Positions 25,664-26,890 of a stretch of DNA of 26,890 nt are shown here, piece by piece. The DNA is taken from the NCBI GenBank assembly GCA_016208205.1, contig JACQYP010000094.1, positions 1 through 26,890 on the forward strand. The letters are read 5' to 3'. The number at the start of each line of letters is the position of its first letter. Within the stretch, counting starts at the first letter, position 1. The notes beneath the pieces were generated by a model. That model worked only from the letters and a program-made list of their open reading frames with translations. It was not told where the DNA came from and made no database searches. Made by a program: the position numbers and the translations under genes. Origin of the DNA: Candidatus Desantisiibacteriota bacterium. Its GTDB lineage: Bacteria; UBA9089; CG2-30-40-21.

Positions 25664-25731
25664 ATGGTGTTGTAGGTTGTAAGTTGTAAGTTGAAGAGGT
25701 ACAACCTACAATATCCTAAACCTACAACTTA
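25664..25731. repeat. GTTGTAA heptamer palindrome between dsrE-like and CGGC genes
   Basis: Units GTTGTAG, GTTGTAA, GTTGTAA are opposed by ACAACCT and CCTACAAC. The part 25710-25726 is identical to 72-88. The element begins at the base next to the stop codon of the DsrE-like gene (25732-25734). Confidence 0.8.
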
Positions 25732-26094
25732 TCAAAAAGAAACCGTATTCATCCGTGCAGCCAATTTTGCCATATCATAAATACCGGAGAATTTTGCACC
25801 GCAGACAAGGTCATCCTCCTTTATCCCTCTTGCCTCAGCACATGGTTTGCAGACAAGGATTGGGATTTTAAGTATCTGGCATATCTCAAAAACATCACTG
25901 AATGCAGCCAGACCAACACCCTGAATAGTTTCCTGCTCAGCTATTCCCTTTTTAGCAAAGATAACCCCATCATTTGCCAGAAATATAGTAGCATTGTCCT
26001 TATTCTCTTTTGCCCCCTTAGCTGTCAGGAAAGCAAGTGATGCCCGATTTGGATCATCTACCCCACAAGTACAAACAACCAAAAGCTCAGCCAT
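25732..26094 (-). CDS. DsrE/DsrF-like family protein
   Basis: A 120-residue protein. The ATG at 26094 has GGGGG 9 bases upstream; a TTG eight codons earlier is open but has no good site. It begins MAELLVVCTCGVDDPNRAS and has the DsrE pattern: an N-terminal strand and loop, ATIFLANDGVIFAKKG, then VLVCKPCAEARGI with the conserved Cys near residue 84, and an acidic turn before the last helix. The family covers sulfur-relay and peroxiredoxin-like small proteins. Pairing with a CGGC protein suggests a redox or sulfur role, which I infer only. Confidence 0.8.
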   Translation of the reverse strand: MAELLVVCTCGVDDPNRASLAFLTAKGAKENKDNATIFLANDGVIFAKKGIAEQETIQGVGLAAFSDVFEICQILKIPILVCKPCAEARGIKEDDLVCGAKFSGIYDMAKLAARMNTVSF

Positions 26095-26145
26095 GTTTCT
26101 TTTACCCCCATATTTCAAGTTGCAAGCGGTTACACGAATAATTAT

Positions 26146-26174
26146 AGTTTATCACATTAATCTATTAGAGTCAA
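26146..26174 (-). promoter_or_regulatory. Sigma-70 promoter of the DsrE-like gene
   Basis: On the minus strand, -35 TTGACT (26169-26174) and -10 TAAACT (26146-26151) are 17 bases apart. Leader about 45 bases to the ATG at 26094. Confidence 0.75.
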
Positions 26175-26235
26175 TGTATTTTTTGCTAATCACAGGATAT
26201 TTCCCTTGCCTTTTCGACTATTTTATAGTAAACTT

Positions 26236-26317
26236 GTAACTATTCAGGTTCACGGTTCAGGGTTGATGGTTTGCTCTCTTAACCTCTGAACCGTGAACCG
26301 TGAACCTGAATAGTTAC
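26236..26317. repeat. Heptamer palindrome with GTAACTATTCA ends
   Basis: The outer ends GTAACTATTCAGGTTCACGG and its complement (26317 inward) are perfectly paired for about 20 bases. Inside lie 7-base units GTTCACG, GTTCAGG and opposed GAACCGT, GAACCGT, GAACCTG. The ends match those of the element at 14908-15023 except for one base. Confidence 0.85.
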
Positions 26318-26347
26318 GGAGAAATCAGCGTTATAAAGGATGGAAAG

Positions 26348-26656
26348 ATGAAAAAGTTATTACCTATTGGGTTATTGATTGGTTTAGTAATTATATTTTT
26401 TGGGAAAATAGTAAGCATGGGTTGGATATTTTTTGAAGGGGATATAACATATATATTTTATCCAATGAAATTATTTTATGCAGAAAATCTAAAGCAATTT
26501 AATCTGCCATTATGGCTACCTCATATACAATGTGGTTTCCCGGTATTTGCAGTAGGTAATCAAGGGTTTATGTATCCGATAAATCTTATGCTATTTTCTT
26601 GTCTTCCTACACATATTGCATATAATCTAAACGATATTATTCATGGGTACCTCTAA
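26348..26656 (+). pseudogene. Truncated YfhO-like membrane protein
   Basis: About 102 residues. Residues 1-25 form a membrane helix. They are followed by a loop with FEGDITYIFYPMK, NLPLWLPHIQCGFPVFA and a second helix, the N-terminal architecture of YfhO-type proteins of some 800 residues (compare the gene at 9231). The frame stops at TAA just after HGYL, where the family continues into the third helix. AAAGGATGG precedes the ATG at 26348; a GTG at 26300 lies inside the repeat and is unlikely. The most probable cause is insertion of a mobile element near 26645. Confidence 0.75.
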
Positions 26657-26890
26657 AAACTCAACGAAAGCAAATAAAAAACAAGTAGACATTGTTTACA
26701 ATTTATAGTATACTGAATGTAATAAAATTGAGATGGTGTGCTGGTTCATCGTGAATCGTAATTTTTCATTCAAAAAACAAGCTACTTTTTCTGTATTTCT
26801 GTTTCAGACACAGAAGGTTTTTTAGGCATAAGAGAAAGCTCAAGATTATCACATTAAGCACTTTATTTGGCTGGTGATAAATATACTGTC
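26645..26890. mobile_element. Probable edge of an insertion sequence, cut off by the window end
   Basis: The sequence changes character after the truncated gene. GGGTACCTCTAAAAACTC could be a terminal inverted repeat, and an orphan sigma-70 promoter (26686-26714) points inward. A short frame starts at ATG 26735 and stops after 30 codons, and no transposase motif can be read in the 230 bases available. The assignment rests on the interrupted gene and the position at the contig edge. Confidence 0.4.
26686..26714 (+). promoter_or_regulatory. Orphan sigma-70 promoter near the window end
   Basis: TAGACA (26686-26691), 17 bases, then TATACT (26709-26714). It reads into the unresolved sequence at the window end. 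Confidence 0.65.

Noticed and set aside
26200..26235. Plus-strand promoter for the truncated YfhO-like gene
   Set aside because: TATAGT (26224 region) is a fair -10, but the -35 (TTCCCT) is weak, and a large palindrome lies between it and the gene.
26735..26827. Short frame starting ATG after the orphan promoter
   Set aside because: It ends after 30 codons with no recognisable motif; the sequence is too short to call a transposase on either strand.

Overview
The window comes from an AT-rich bacterial chromosome, most likely an uncultivated anaerobic or groundwater-type lineage known from metagenomes. I cannot name the phylum from the sequence. Every real gene has an ordinary bacterial ribosome-binding site, and I see no tRNA, rRNA or CRISPR. 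The sequence probably ends inside a mobile element, because a gene is cut off near base 26656 and a strong orphan promoter follows, so this may be a whole assembly contig.

Layout. (1) 1-2750: a coiled-coil membrane protein with a slippage-prone internal repeat (minus strand); a repeat-filled gap; a secreted protein behind a hairpin-rich leader and followed by a terminator; and a candidate sigma-54 promoter. (2) 2753-14891: a tightly packed plus-strand run of ten genes for a surface glycan or glycolipid. They are a GT2 glycosyltransferase, a radical SAM enzyme, two NAD-dependent sugar epimerase/dehydratases, two SAM methyltransferases, a flippase-like membrane protein, a polyprenol-phosphate mannosyltransferase-like enzyme, a YfhO-like membrane protein and an O-antigen ligase-like protein with TPRs. 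A TMTC-like membrane/TPR protein converges on it from the minus strand (15020-16963). (3) 17015-17252: the decayed 3' end of a bioF gene. (4) 17292-25049, minus strand: a complete F1Fo ATP synthase operon, atpZ-I-B-E-F-H-A-G-D-C, from a good sigma-70 promoter. (5) 25298-26094, minus strand: a CGGC-domain protein and a DsrE-family protein. (6) 26348 to the end: a truncated YfhO-like gene and a probable mobile-element edge.

How the genes work together. Nucleotide- or polyprenol-activated sugars would be modified by the epimerases and methyltransferases, loaded on lipid carriers, moved across the membrane, and joined or transferred by the GT-C/Wzy-type proteins. The ATP synthase stands alone as the energy module.

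The most unusual signal is not a gene. The spaces between genes outside the glycan cluster are packed with many different short palindromic repeats. Many are built from 7-base units arranged in two opposed arms, and they sit directly against stop codons. Every gene junction from atpB to the end of the ATP synthase operon carries a different one. In several places the repeat supplies coding sequence, a stop codon or a ribosome-binding site: the AtpC tail, the atpH stop, the atpG Shine-Dalgarno. At atpE a repeat lies between two diverged copies of the gene's 3' end. The glycan cluster next door has almost none.
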